Of a stretch of DNA of 64,000 nt, positions 25,183-36,279 are shown in pieces. This DNA comes from Pezizomycotina sp. ARF18. Taxonomy: Eukaryota > Ascomycota. Position numbers and translations under genes: made by a program. The first letter of the stretch is position 1. Every line of letters starts with the position of its first letter. Below the pieces are notes generated by a model. The model worked only from the letters and a program-made list of their open reading frames with translations. It searched no databases and had not been told where the DNA came from. Location: positions 128,633-192,632 of the forward strand of contig AZLU01000013.1 in assembly GCA_002224055.1 (NCBI GenBank), written 5' to 3'.

Positions 25183-25855
25183 CGCCGCTGCGATGTAACT
25201 AATATTTGCTAACTTTAAGTCGGAGCAGGTATCATTGGCGGTTGGTACTTGGTGATTATCGGGAGCTAATTGTAGCTATCAGAGCTCACTCTGTAGGATT
25301 TTAGCGAAAGGGTTTGTCAAGACACGTTTCCCTTTTCCAGTTGAAGCACAGACCGAAAGAGACGTGTTCAATAAACAACAATATATCGGTAAATCTGTCC
25401 AATTGGGTCTGGAATCGTTCCGATAATGTTCTAGAATAGCGGACCCTCCCTTGTTCGGAAGTTAGGCTATCTGGAATGTTGCGGTGATAAAGTAGCTCCA
25501 AGGCTCTTAGGATAGCGGTACTTTAGTATGTAATATCACCGTGAGCTCTTTCCGCCGGAATGTTTTTCCCAAAGGGGTCGCCTCCCAGGCTTTTCTAAAT
25601 TATTTTTCGCCTCCCATATGAGAAACGTGCCTTAACGAAGCTTAAAAATTTGTGCCAAAAAAAAAAAAAAAAAGGGCATAGAGTAGCTGTGAGTATAAGG
25701 CGACAGGGCCCAAGTATATAATAGGCGACGACGATCCCGTCGAAGGAAACCATAATTCTTATCATATCGATTTACACGTCAACAGCCTTATCGAACAAGT
25801 CACAATCTTAAATTCTATAAGCATTTCTAAAGCTCTTCTATATATACACATAACA
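25183..25855. promoter_or_regulatory. Divergent intergenic region, RFT1 / glycerol-phosphatase
   Basis: 673 bp shared upstream region of two divergent genes. It contains an A17 run (25658-25674) and a C/T-poor AT stretch before the phosphatase ATG. An ORF at 25301-25501 (minus) is not supported. No specific binding site can be named. Confidence 0.4.
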
Positions 25856-26668
25856 ATGGCGATCACATCTACGGTAGATCCGAGTCGGGTTCCGGTACCC
25901 TAGAACACTTTTTCTGCCGTGCTTTTGACCTGGATGGCACGCTAATCGACAGGTATGGACAATTGCAAACAATCGTTAAGTTTCCTATAAAAATTTCACG
26001 AAGCTAAAACATCACGCAATTTCAAATAGTACCGAAGCCGTAGTGCGCCACTGGACAGCTATAGCTAAAGAGCTAGACATGGATCCGCAAAAAATCTCGC
26101 AACGTCTCACGGCCGCAGGTCAATCGACGTCTCAAGATCATAGCACCCGACCGGGCGAACATGGAGTACGTCATGCACGTCGAAAGCTTAATACCAAAGC
26201 TCTACGCCGACGGCGCGAAGGAGCTTCCGGGAACCAGGGACATCGTCACTGCCTCACGAAAGCGAATGCGAACTGGGCTATCGTGACCAGCGGAACCATG
26301 GCACTTGCGTCGAACTGGCTGAAGGTCATGGACCTGCCAGAGCCCAGCATATTCATTACGGCGGAGCAGGTTAAGAACGGCAAGCCCGATCCTGAGGGCT
26401 ATTTGATGGCGAAAGAGAGGTTCCTCAAGGAAGGGAAAGTAGCGGAAGGCTCCAAGATACTGGTAGTGGAAGATGCCCCGGCGGGCATCAAGGCTGGTAA
26501 AGCTGCCGGATGCCACGTTTTGGGTTTGACGACCACGCATACGCGAGAGGAAGCCTTAGAAGCCGGGCCGACTGGGTCGTAGATGACCTGAGCAAGGTCG
26601 AGTTCGTGAAGGCGGATAACGATGGAGGTTTCGAGTTGAGAATAGCTTGCGATGATACTTCCCTGTAA
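25856..26668 (+). CDS. GPP1: HAD-family glycerol-phosphatase (GPP/DOG type)
   Basis: Cytosolic phosphatase that releases glycerol from glycerol phosphate (osmolyte synthesis); the DOG-type 2-deoxyglucose-6-phosphatase activity is an alternative within the family. Exon 1 (25856-25952) runs from MAITSTVDPSRVP to the HAD nucleophile motif FDLDGTLIDS, with the two Asp and Thr expected. The intron is 25953-26029. Exon 2 starts TEAVVRHW and includes HGRRSIDVLKIIAP, NMEYVMHVESLIPKLYADGA, NWAIVTSGTMALA (motif II Ser/Thr), FITAEQVKNGKPDPEGYL (motif III Lys with GKP) and ILVVEDAPAGIKAGKAAG (motif IV). It ends FELRIACDDTSL, TAA 26666-26668. Length, about 245 codons, is normal for the family. At least four one-base shifts, including one just before the nucleophile. 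Confidence 0.9.
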
Positions 26669-27328
26669 CCATGGAGAATCTGTTTGGTTCTTCTTTTTCA
26701 AATGTCGCTTTTCTCTCACATTGCACCAATTAAATATCCCGTATATATCGCGTAGAATAGTTCTTTTGTTTCCCGGTGCACCCCAGTGGAGTCCAAGTTT
26801 GCATGTACTTTGAGGACGAACAAGAGAGGTTGGTCAGACGTTCACCTAGATTAGTAGTTTGTGTTTAATTTGGATAATCATAAAAAAAACAAAGATATTC
26901 CCATTCCCATTTCTCCGAGGCATAGAGCTAAAACAGAGTAGTTGTAAGAAAAAAGACAGAAAAAAAAAGCGACAAAAAGTTGTAAGGAGACATTATGATA
27001 GAAGGTCATGATTGTAGAGAAGACAAAAGAAGATGTGTGTGAGAGAGAAGGAAAATCGAAAACGAATAAAACGTGAAGCGGAAAAATTAATTTTATAACA
27101 CCTTTAAGATTTTTGTGACCGAGAAAGCTTCCCATAATCGTAATAATTGAGATAAAACTGAAAGAATTATGCCGAATATTATCACTGGATGAACATGGCA
27201 TCCATCTTGACATAAATTCCTCCAGCGTCGTCTATTTTCGAAAATAAAGAATATTTAAACCTGCGAATGATGTTCCCCGATCAGTAAAACATTTCTCTTC
27301 CGTACATGCTGAGATTGGTGAATTCCGG
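26669..27328. other. Spacer between convergent genes
   Basis: 660 bp between the phosphatase and eL18 stops, AT-rich, presumably both 3' UTRs. ORFs at 26878-27213 (minus) are Phe/Leu-rich and unsupported. Confidence 0.5.
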
Positions 27329-28073
27329 CTATACCTTGAAACCCCTGGACCTTCTGCGACCACGAGCACGCTCGAACTTCCTTCCTTTCGACGCAACGTA
27401 TGGCTTCTTGTGCTTGTGGGGTCCGAATCCGAAATGCTTGAAGGCCTCCCTGGAGTTCTTGGGTCCCTCAGCAGAAGGGTATTGCTTCCGGTCGGAGCCC
27501 TGAGGGCGAGCTGATCGAGGGTGATGGCCTCTCCTCCAGCCTTGATGATCCTGGCGCGGGCGGTGGTGTGAAGCGCAGGCGCGACGGTGACCTTGGGACC
27601 TCTGGATGCGGGCGTCATCCGTAACGTACCAACGACGACAACGGTCTTTCCATCGTTCTTGCGGTGCTCGTGGCTAACGTTCTGGCAATACGGGAGAGAG
27701 AGCGGGAGGGCGTTGATCTTAGACATGAACAGGCGGCGAGGACGACCTTGTTGAAGTTCGAGTCGTACGGCGGGCAAGGATCTGTAGAGCTTGACGAGAA
27801 GGGCGAGGTAAGGTTTTCGCTCTTCGGAGCCTTGCGGTGGCTCGAGCGCTGGTGGTGCGTTTTCAGTCTGTCGTAAGAAACATCGTCAGTCAGCTTTTAA
27901 AACCAATCCATCCGCCGTCCATGCGCCGATGTTTCTCCATTTCTCTCCATATCCACACTAAACAACCGGATGTTCCAAGTTTTTTAATACATGATGATAA
28001 ACAACGCCGTTAGCAAATGCCTCTTACGAACGAAATGTAATATAAACAGCTTGATCCATATAGCTTACCCCAT
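27329..28073 (-). CDS. RPL18: 60S ribosomal protein eL18
   Basis: Structural protein of the large cytosolic ribosomal subunit. Exon 2 (27867 down to 27329) reads [28 protein letters not shown] with a shift, [14 protein letters not shown], then after shifts [49 protein letters not shown] and finally [18 protein letters not shown] with RRRSRGFKV follow, TAG at 27331-27329. Exon 1 is inferred as only five bases: ATGGG at 28073-28069 followed by GTAAGC, giving Met-Gly across a 201-bp intron (28068-27868) whose acceptor is TTACGACAG. That fits the Met-Gly start of the family and the early intron common in ribosomal protein genes. At least five one-base shifts in exon 2. Confidence 0.88.
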
Positions 28074-29063
28074 TTTTGCTGTATGTTAGTGTCGAATTGG
28101 CCTGTCGTTCGGTTTGGTGATAGTTGTTCTCCGGTGGTTGTAATTTTCTTTACAGCGTTTACTAATTTTTTTTTTTTTTTTTTTTTTTTTGGTGGGTGAC
28201 CCCAAGCTCCCCAAGAGAAAAGTTTGTGGACTGCTAAAAATTGAAAAGTAAAGGTGAAAAGAAAAAATAAAAAATAAAAAAATAACAATAAAAAAAATTT
28301 TTGGTTTTTTTTTGTGTGGTAGGGCTTGCACCCTTATCAAGCCACTTTACTCGCCAAATATTGTGGCTTATATGGTCATGTGACTAGCTTCCTTTCTTTT
28401 GCCCGCTTGGTTTCCGTTTTTTGAATCTTTACGTGAAACTTGCGCGGGGTAATAATCGATAAGATGCGGCAATTCCCACAGAAGATGTTCTAGGTCTTCC
28501 TCAGCAAAACCCAGCTGCTGCGTTTTGGTGCAACAACTTTCTGAGCAACCTCAGCAGCTTTTTGTCATCCGTCCATTTCCCGTCATACTATCTCCTCTTC
28601 TAATAAGCCTTATTTTTTAACTTCTACCTCTTTCACGCGACTATTACCTTATTATATACCCTCTCATCCTTCCTCTATATTTTTGACAGGTGATCTTACA
28701 TTTTTAAAGGCTATCTATCAGCTTATTTATAATCTTAAAAAAGGTACAGAGAGAGCTATCCTAGTTCCTGTCAATCTTCGTTGAACTCTGCGTCATTATG
28801 CATTCTAGTTCTTTTCACGTTATATTCTACTTCTAAACATCCTTCTAGCTTCTAAATGAAGCACACGAAATATCGACCAGCGGTTATCCTTTTTCGAACC
28901 AATAAAGATTCGTCGAAAGAGACACTGCAACTCTCAACTACATTAAAACAAGGACAGTACCAAAAACCTGAGCTTGAAAGGAGCGCGTTACTTTTTGAGA
29001 AAGCTTGAATAGCTTCTTCCGGACCCTTGGATTATTCACAAAGAAAGGAACCCGACGATATTC
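28074..29063. promoter_or_regulatory. Divergent intergenic region, eL18 / ATG7
   Basis: 990 bp with a T25 run at 28166-28190, T/A-rich tracts to 28310, then mixed sequence. Long dT/dA tracts are typical nucleosome-excluding elements of ribosomal protein promoters; here the T25 lies about 95-120 bp upstream of the inferred eL18 ATG. ORFs at 28010-28340 come from these tracts and are rejected. Confidence 0.45.
28166..28190. repeat. T25 homopolymer
   Basis: An uninterrupted T25 run (A25 on the coding strand of the eL18 gene) upstream of the inferred eL18 start. The exact length is uncertain, given the indel-prone sequence. Confidence 0.85.
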
Positions 29064-31617
29064 ATGGCGGACAAGATGCAGTACGCACCGTTTGCATCCG
29101 ATATTGACTTCGCCTTCTTCTATCCCTCGCGCACCATAAAGATCCACTACGACAAGCTCGACTCGGCCGCGCGGAGGGTTCTTGGCTTGTATGAGATCAA
29201 AGCTAGCGATGCGCCCGCTAATTCATGCCGAATGCAAATCCACCCCCAACGCCCTGACAATTGATGAGTGAGTATAATCTTCGTAGCCTCACTCCAAACA
29301 ACCTTTTGTATACTTGACTTTACTAACAAATACAATTTACTCATAGCGTCCCCAAGGCTATTATCGGGCTGAAGTATTATCAGGAACGTTAACACCGCGC
29401 GAAGAGTTCAAAAAGGCGAACTAACAGTGAAATACTTCAGAAGTCAGGGAGAACTGTGACGTAACTATTTAACGCCTGATACTTCTTAATTCATCCCTCT
29501 TATCTAGCCAATATCCTTGCTAACGCTGGTTTATAGATCTGGGAACTATATTAGATGGATCATCTACTCAATACCTCGCTACTCGCTTCTTTCACTATAC
29601 TCTCGTTCGCGGATCTCAAAAAAGTACCGTTTCCATTACTTTTTGCGGCTTTCCAGCCATTTCACGCATCGCCCTCCTGGACTGCCATCCGGGAAACCAT
29701 ACCACCTAACCGCAGACGAGTCGGCGTCGTTAGTTGAGGAGGTTACAGACATGGCGATATGCTTCGGACGCACGGCAGCATGGGTTCTTTCTAGCAAGGC
29801 AGTTTAAAGATAACAAAGATACCATGTGGAAGATCGGCTCCCTGGGGACTACGAAAGAGGATTTTTTTACGGGGCGAGCGACCGCGAGAAGGACTGCTTC
29901 GTTGCGTTCGCGGATTCGAGTAATTTGAGGAACACCCAAGTTGGCCGTTGCGGAACCTATTGGTCCTCATTCGTAAGAGGTGGGGCCTAAACAAGGTTAC
30001 CAATTCTAGGCTATAGAGATACTCATGCTCAAGGCATGCTGCAAGGAGCGTTGTGTGGACTCTCAGACGGCAGACGAAGTTGACCTTGATAAACTGTCTC
30101 TTCAAAGGTGATAAAGTCTTAATAACCTTAGTATATATGTATTATGCATGGAGCTAACGATTTCTCTTAAACAGACACGATGCTAAGGTTACAGGATGGG
30201 AGAGGAATAAGAGAAGAAGCTGCTCCCTCGGATGGCTGATCTATCTCAAATGATGGACCCAGCAGGTATTTAAGATCAGACATAATATAGCTTGTGCGCC
30301 GGTTGCTGACTTGATAAATTACCTTTTCTCCGCCGTAGGCTTGCGATTCTGCCGTCGACCTCAACAACCGTCTCATGCGTTTGGCGTATCGCACCAAACT
30401 TAGATCTTGATAAGATCAAAGCCACTAAATGCCTTCTTTCTCGGAGCTGGTACGTTAGGTTCGTACGTCGCAAGGATATTGCAAGGTTGGGGTGTCAAGA
30501 AGATTACGTTTGTCGACAACGCCAAAGTTTCCTTCTCAAATCCGTCCGGCAGCCTCTATTTAAGTTCGAGGACTGCCTCAACGGCGGTAAACCCAAAGCC
30601 GTGACAGCCGCTGAGGCGCTAAAGGAGATATATCCCGGCGTGCAAGCTGAAGGCTACAAGTTGAACGTTCCAATGGCTGGTCATCCGTTGGGGACACAAA
30701 GCAGGAGGGCCGAAGCCAAAGAAGGTTACGACAAGCTTAAGCAGCTCATCGTCGACCACGATGTTATATTTTTGCTTATGGATACGAGGGAGAGCGCTGG
30801 TTGCCAAACCGTCATGGGGAAACATTACGGCAGATCGTCATGAAGCGGCGCTCGGGTTCGACAGCTACGTTGTCATGAGACGGTGCTCAACCAGAAGTAG
30901 GACTGAGGACGATGAAAGGATAGTACCGAGAAACAAGCCGCAAGTTTGAAGAAAGATGAAGTTCTCGGTTGTTATTTCTGCAACGACGTAGTTGCACCAG
31001 GGGATGTGAGTTTATGAGATTAATATTCCAGAAATTACATTTCGCGATAAGCCCGCTGACAATTCTAGTCCCTTACCGACCGCACCCTCGATCAAATGTG
31101 CACCGTCACAAGACCAGGTATCGCAGCCATGGCTTCGGCGTTATTGGTAGAACTGCTGGTTTCAGTCCTCCAACACCCCCAAGGGTAACCAAATCTCTAA
31201 CATTGACTTTTCTTAATAACGCAATCGAATCTTTTAACTGACATGTATCTCCGTTCCCGTATATAGCCCTGCTGCGCCAGCTCCTAAGTCCGCAGATGAC
31301 ACGACCGACAAGGACGCCAATGACCACCCTTAGGTATAGTCCCACACCAAATTCGTTGGCTTCCTGAACGTCTTCCAGAACAAGATAATCTACGCGCCAG
31401 CATACGAATACTGTAGTGCGTGCTCAGATCGTATCCTGTCAGCCTACGATGAGGGAGGCTGGGAGTTCGTCAAGAGGCCATGAACGAAGAAGGGTACGTT
31501 GAGAAGGTCAGCGGGCTAGAGGAGGTGCAGAAATCCGCTGCTGCTTTCGCTGAAGAAGGCGTCGATTGGGACGACGATGAAGGTGATAAAGGTGACGGTG
31601 AAGGGGAGTTGATTTAG
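29064..31617 (+). CDS. ATG7: Autophagy E1-like activating enzyme ATG7
   Basis: Activates ATG12 and ATG8 for conjugation during autophagosome formation. ATG 29064 opens [16 protein letters not shown] and [20 protein letters not shown], the ATG7 N-terminal domain. The adenylation domain follows with [18 protein letters not shown] (GxGxxG, about 30420-30480), [45 protein letters not shown] and [11 protein letters not shown] (partly across shifts). The zinc site reads [12 protein letters not shown], and after an intron (about 31014-31068) the catalytic Cys appears in [11 protein letters not shown] with [17 protein letters not shown] later zinc CxxC is broken by shifts. The tail has [20 protein letters not shown] and an acidic end ([13 protein letters not shown]), TAG 31615-31617. 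Other introns are near 29270-29346, 30100-30175 and 31185-31266. Ten or more one-base shifts. Confidence 0.93.
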
Positions 31618-32803
31618 ATATCATTAACTCTCGTCTTAACTCTCACAAACATTTACTGGAGAGAGCTTTATTTTTTTACTTACCTACGTGTCATTTCTTA
31701 TCATTTTTTGATATATCGGAGGTTGCAAAAAATCTGCTATTATCTTTTCGTTCCTTTCCTTTGCCGATATAATACTTATCTTGTTTCTCCCCATAAAAAT
31801 TTTTTTTATTACACGTCCTCAGTTGGGTTTTTATATGTAGGCCTTTTCCAGTTTGTCATTTTTTTTGTTCTTTTTCGTCAAGTTTAAAAGATACACAGAT
31901 ATATCGATATGCATACATTAGCCTGTAACTTGCTCTTACTTAATACGTTTTTGAAGGTTGTTTCATATAAACTCGTTCCGTATATTTCTCTTTTCATTGC
32001 GGATACTGATTCTAAACAGATTTACTTGAAGGTCTCAATATGAAAAACTTTCATAAAAAGTATCGTATTAGTTATTATTTATCATTAGATACTTCACTGC
32101 CTTTCTGAATTAGCAAGCGAATAGGAAATTGGTTTGTTTTCCCTTCATGTAGTAACCAATATTTCATTTGCTAACTAATTACAAGAATAATAAGAAGTTT
32201 ATAGTAGTAAGAATATAAGATATAAACAAACATTCTCCACGAGTCTCTCTCCTTCCATATATACATTTGGGAACTTAGGAGTTTTCCAATCTATCTCCCC
32301 ATTCTCCGTGCATTTAGAATATCCTACAACACTTCAAATATACAAGATCTTTTCTCTAGCTCTATCTCCACCGTAGCCACCAGTGCCGGTTATGACATAT
32401 CGCTCAAACGCAATATATAAAGCACACATACAATAATCCGTGCTACGCACTAGAGGCACCCGCCATGCGTAGCCATGATCATTACGAAACGCTGATTTAC
32501 GCAAAACAAAACCGCACATGAGTTATAAAAATGCGCTTTTTGTCGCACAGTCGACACTTTTTTTTGTCGTCGATTTACAACTACGATCCCGCCTTTTCGG
32601 TAGAGTATCCACAAGCAACTTTGCCGCGAAGCAATTGGCTGGTACTAGTACAAAGGTTTTACCATGACCTGCTTGCATGGTGCAGAAAAACGCTAGAAAA
32701 TTAAAAATGCAAAAGCACGATAATTGAGAAAGAAAAGAAAAGAAATGTTAAGCACCCGACATATCGATAACGAAAAAGCTTGGATGGTTCCTAGAGGTAT
32801 GCA

Positions 32804-32806
<3 letters not shown>

Positions 32807-32839
<33 letters not shown>
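32807..32839. repeat. A33 homopolymer
   Basis: An A33 run followed by T7. I see no target-site duplication or element body that would make it a retroposon tail. Confidence 0.85.
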
Positions 32840-32843
<4 letters not shown>

Positions 32844-33173
32844 TTTCCACTGCGCTAGCGTGGGGTTCACGATTTGCCTTTGGATAAGCTGGATAGGTGG
32901 GGATTCCCGAGGAGGGGCATAGCAGCTTGATATTTCTGAGAACTTCATCAAGCTACTAGATTCGAGATACTGGTAATAATTCTATAAGATATTCTTGTAT
33001 ATTCGATTCGTACTTCTAATATGTTGATTTATCAATTTTTTTTTTCTCCTGGCACGAGGAGCTAAAGTATAGGTAAAATAGGCCCAGAAAGCACACTGTA
33101 ATCTTGTACATTACATATTTGTAACCTGTAAAATACATGTATAGCTGTAGAAGTCTTCTAAACATGTCGAGTC

Positions 33174-33198
33174 TTTTTTTTTTTTTTTTTTTTTTTTT
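33174..33198. repeat. T25 homopolymer
   Basis: A T25 run in the ATG7 downstream spacer. Confidence 0.85.
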
Positions 33199-33534
33199 GT
33201 CGAAATTTATAAATCGGAATTTTGAAATTCTTTTTTGGAAAGAAAAGGATAAAAAAAAGAGTCGAGAGAAACAACAAAAGGAAAGAAGAAAGAGGAGACA
33301 AACTTGAAGAGTGCGGTTTAGTAGCAATAAACAAAAAAGGTATATACTAACTTGACAAAGGAAATATAGTAAAGAAAAGAAGAATAAGAGAAAATAACAC
33401 AAGTGCCAACGTTAAAGCAAATAAACGCCTATTAGCAATGTATGTATATGACAGTGAAAGAATAAAAAAAAAAAAAAACGTATGAGAACACCGCCATACA
33501 CTCGAAAATGTTCAATACAGCGCTCAACTATGAT

Positions 33535-33561
33535 AAAAAAAAAAAAAAAAAAAAAAAAAAA
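33535..33561. repeat. A27 homopolymer
   Basis: An A27 run about 75 bp beyond the stop of the membrane-anchored protein gene. Confidence 0.85.
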
Positions 33562-33635
33562 GGTCACTGACACACTTCAACTTACAGCAAATAAATAGGT
33601 AGAATAAAGGAAAGAAAACATAGGAAGTTAATATT

Positions 33636-34827
33636 TTAAAATATGAGGTTACCGAACGGGGATTTCGCATTGGCAGCCCATCCCTGCGAGACATAGACAA
33701 AGCACCACATCAAGGCAACGCCGACAAGGAGCATCCATACGTTGTTACCGATGGCCTCGGACATCCTGATCTCTTGGATAATGTCGTTAACGTAATCGCC
33801 AGTGATCATGTCCAAGCTCATCTCAAGCATTGAAGCCTTGCTCAGAACCATCTCAGTCTTTGATCCGTCGTCTTCCGAGGATGTTGTGGTTTCGTCTGAA
33901 TTGGCAGAGACTAGAGAATCCGAGAGATTGAGTTTCGGAACGGAGCGAGGCGAAAAGGCGATAGACTTGTGGATGAAGATTCGGTCCTCGGGTGCATCAC
34001 CTCGGGAGTAGCGGGATCACGGCCCTGGGAGTTTTCCAACACGTTTCGGAAGGGTTTCAAATGGGGCATCGAGGGCAGATTTGGGCCTGACAGTCTCAGC
34101 AGCGGAGGACATCGTAGCGGTCGACCTACCGTCATCCTCGAGAACCTGGTCGATTCTCTGTTCGTCGCTGCCAAAATTGCTAACTGATCTCATCGGGCTC
34201 GCGGGGAGAGATATCGCGGCATGTGCCTCCTCGAGAACACGGTTCAGCATCAGAGAAAGCCTCTCAAAACTCATCCGTGTCTTTGATCTCATTTCCTTCT
34301 TCTCCATCGTCTACCTCATCGTCATCATCCATTGATGACGTCGAGTCGTGCTCTTCAAGTATCCTCTGGCGTAAGCTATCGCTGACATCGGGATCGGAGA
34401 TGAGGGTTGTAGGCGAGGATTGATATGACGCAAACGATCCCATCGAGGACCTTGTTTTGAATGAGGTATCCGTCGTAGCCGTGGATGCATTGGATGCGAT
34501 AGTAGCGGTAGACGTAGGGCGAGATACACCTGGTGAGAAGAATTCTGTCGACGAAGGCTGGACATATTTGTCCGTTAAGATAGCAGCGAATCGATCCAAT
34601 GCTCTTCGAGTCCTACATAATTATGGAAAGACGTTAATATCCTAACGGAAATAATATCTAAAACAATGACAAAATAAAGTGAAAGGCGTTGTATTTACCA
34701 TCGAGATGATCCAAGAGGTCGTTCGAGTTCTCAGACCCTTCTTCATGCTCATGCATTGTGAAAGAAGTTCAGTAAGTTGATCCAACAATGCATCCCTCCT
34801 AGCTGTCCAAGTATATGTCGCCTCCAT
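33636..34827 (-). CDS. Unknown protein with a C-terminal membrane anchor
   Basis: Not recognised as a family. ATG 34827 starts MEATYTWTARRDALLDQL and an N-terminal helical region (LTELLSQCMSM). An intron of about 85 bp (34699-34616) precedes RRALDRFAAILTDKYVQPS. The middle is Ser/Thr-rich with several acidic stretches (STSSMDDDDEVDDGEEGNE) and a helix LSLMLNRVLEEAHAAISLPA. The C-terminus has a helix DMITGDYVNDIIQEIRMSE and one hydrophobic segment, NNVWMLLVGVALMWCFVYVS, followed by about 15 residues ending SPFGNLIF. The topology is that of a tail-anchored or single-pass protein facing the cytosol. A role in organelle contact, inheritance or vesicle traffic would fit, but is speculative. At least three one-base shifts. 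The stop is at 33636-33638. Confidence 0.65.
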
Positions 34828-35861
34828 TTTGCCTCTCTATTTCCTGTCTATCTCTACAATCTCTCTTCTAAAGCTGTTACAGAATATATGATGACTGTCG
34901 GGTATAACCAATTCAAAGGACCAAGAGAATAATCCAGAAGATGACGATAATGAAGACGATGCGGATAAACGTGAAGAGTTTGAAAAAAAAAAAAAAAAGG
35001 TAAAAGAGGGGCGAAAGAGGCTGGATGGAGTGAGAAAAGGAGGAAAAAGAGAAAACCGATATACGAAGAAAGAAAAGAAAGGAATAGATGGCTGTCTGAA
35101 TACAAATACAGTAGAAAAGCGGAGAAAGGTCCGGTGCGTTTAAAGATGTAAGCGGACTTTCGTCTACTATATTCGAATAATCGACAAAAAAGAAAAAGAA
35201 CGCTCATGAACTGTCTTTCGCTATTGGACCGATAGACAATGGGCCTCGTTTTTTTGCTTTCTTTGGAAACCAGTGTGGGACTTTGGCCCTTGGACTTGGA
35301 CAGGACTGGAATGTAGGCTAGTGAGTGCAGGACCGACCGTGGCGCCGACGGCACATGTTCGTCGAACGATGATAATTGTCGGTTCGAAAGGGGTTGGTCA
35401 GTTTGTTGTCCTTTTCGATCTCCTCCCCTAGTTGGTGATGTATGTTTTTGTTTTAGAGTGGTTTGGGAGGAAAAACCCAGCTGCAGATACCGCAGACAGG
35501 TGGCTCTCAAGACCAGGAGAAAAAAAAGACCTCTTCTCTCTCGTCCTGATGATGCAAGGCGATAAAGAAAAGGGAAAGGATAAAATCGGAATCCAATCCT
35601 AGAGGGATAGGGGAATTTGGGATTGATTTTGGATTGGACGATAGAGAGATGGAAGAAGTAGTAGAAAAAGGAAAGAAAAGCAGAGAGAAAGTGGTTTAGA
35701 TTAATTTACGATGATAGAATTATTACCCTGGCTGCTGGTAATTATTGCCTTGAGTACGGGTATTGTATTGTCCCTAATAAAAATACGGTAACAAAAGATA
35801 CCTGCCTAGGTCAATCTTCCCTACGACTCTGATTGTCAATACCCCTAACGAGGAAAGGGTG
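34828..35861. promoter_or_regulatory. Upstream region of the membrane-anchored protein gene
   Basis: 1 kb holding an A16 run near 34981 and GA-rich tracts. A 218-codon minus-strand ORF (34854-35510) is open across it, but its C-terminal half is Phe/Leu/Ser-rich from CT-rich DNA and it ends right at the leader. I treat it as a probable chance ORF in a pyrimidine-rich leader. Confidence 0.4.
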
Positions 35862-36279
35862 TCATGTACCCGAGGTACCTTTTTTCTTCTTCTTCTTGCA
35901 ATCCTTGCTAGGAGAATTCTTTTCTTTTTCCTGCCCGAGCACTTTCTCGTAAGAAGAAGGGCCTAGGATGATGTGTCTGGCTTCGATTTGATGACGATCC
36001 CTTTTTGTACAGGGCGTTATAAACGAAAGAGCGAGCTTTTGGTCCTCTTTTAGATCTTCCTTTTTTGCGAGCTTTCTCGGCTTTCTATTCCTCTTCACTT
36101 TTAAGCTGGGGTTTTGAGTCATTTTGTATCTTAGGAAGAAAAGAAGTACATACATCCTCGCCTTGCTCCTCAGCTTCTTTCTCTTCCTCGTCAGGGATTG
36201 GCCACCTGATTCGACTCCACAGATGAGCGGAGGTGACGTGACTGTACATCGACGCACAATTTTGCCTGGACTCTACCAA
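35862..36279 (-). CDS. Possible small basic/acidic protein of unknown function
   Basis: Two overlapping minus-strand frames look coding. One starts MVESRQNCASMYSHVTSAHL and runs through RWPIPDEEEKEAEEQGED; the same frame continues, past an in-frame stop, with KARKKGRSKRGPKARSF. A second frame ends KDCKKKKKKGTSGT. The alternating acidic then Lys/Arg-rich character resembles a nuclear or ribosome-associated protein. Without a recognisable domain, and with a shift in the middle, this is weak; it could be chance in AG-rich DNA. Confidence 0.25.

Larger units (their letters stand above)
31618..33635. other. AT-rich spacer with three long homopolymers
   Basis: 2 kb between convergent genes. A33 at 32807-32839, T25 at 33174-33198 and A27 at 33535-33561 stand out. 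No coding frame, repeat family or RNA gene is recognisable. The ORF at 33016-33402 (minus) is built around the T25 run. Confidence 0.5.

Noticed and set aside
32807-32839. Poly-A run as a SINE or processed-pseudogene tail
   Set aside because: No element body, internal promoter or flanking duplication is visible on either side.
34854-35510. 218-codon minus-strand ORF
   Set aside because: It is low-complexity Phe/Leu/Ser in its second half, crosses an A16 tract and lies in the probable leader of the next gene; no family resemblance.
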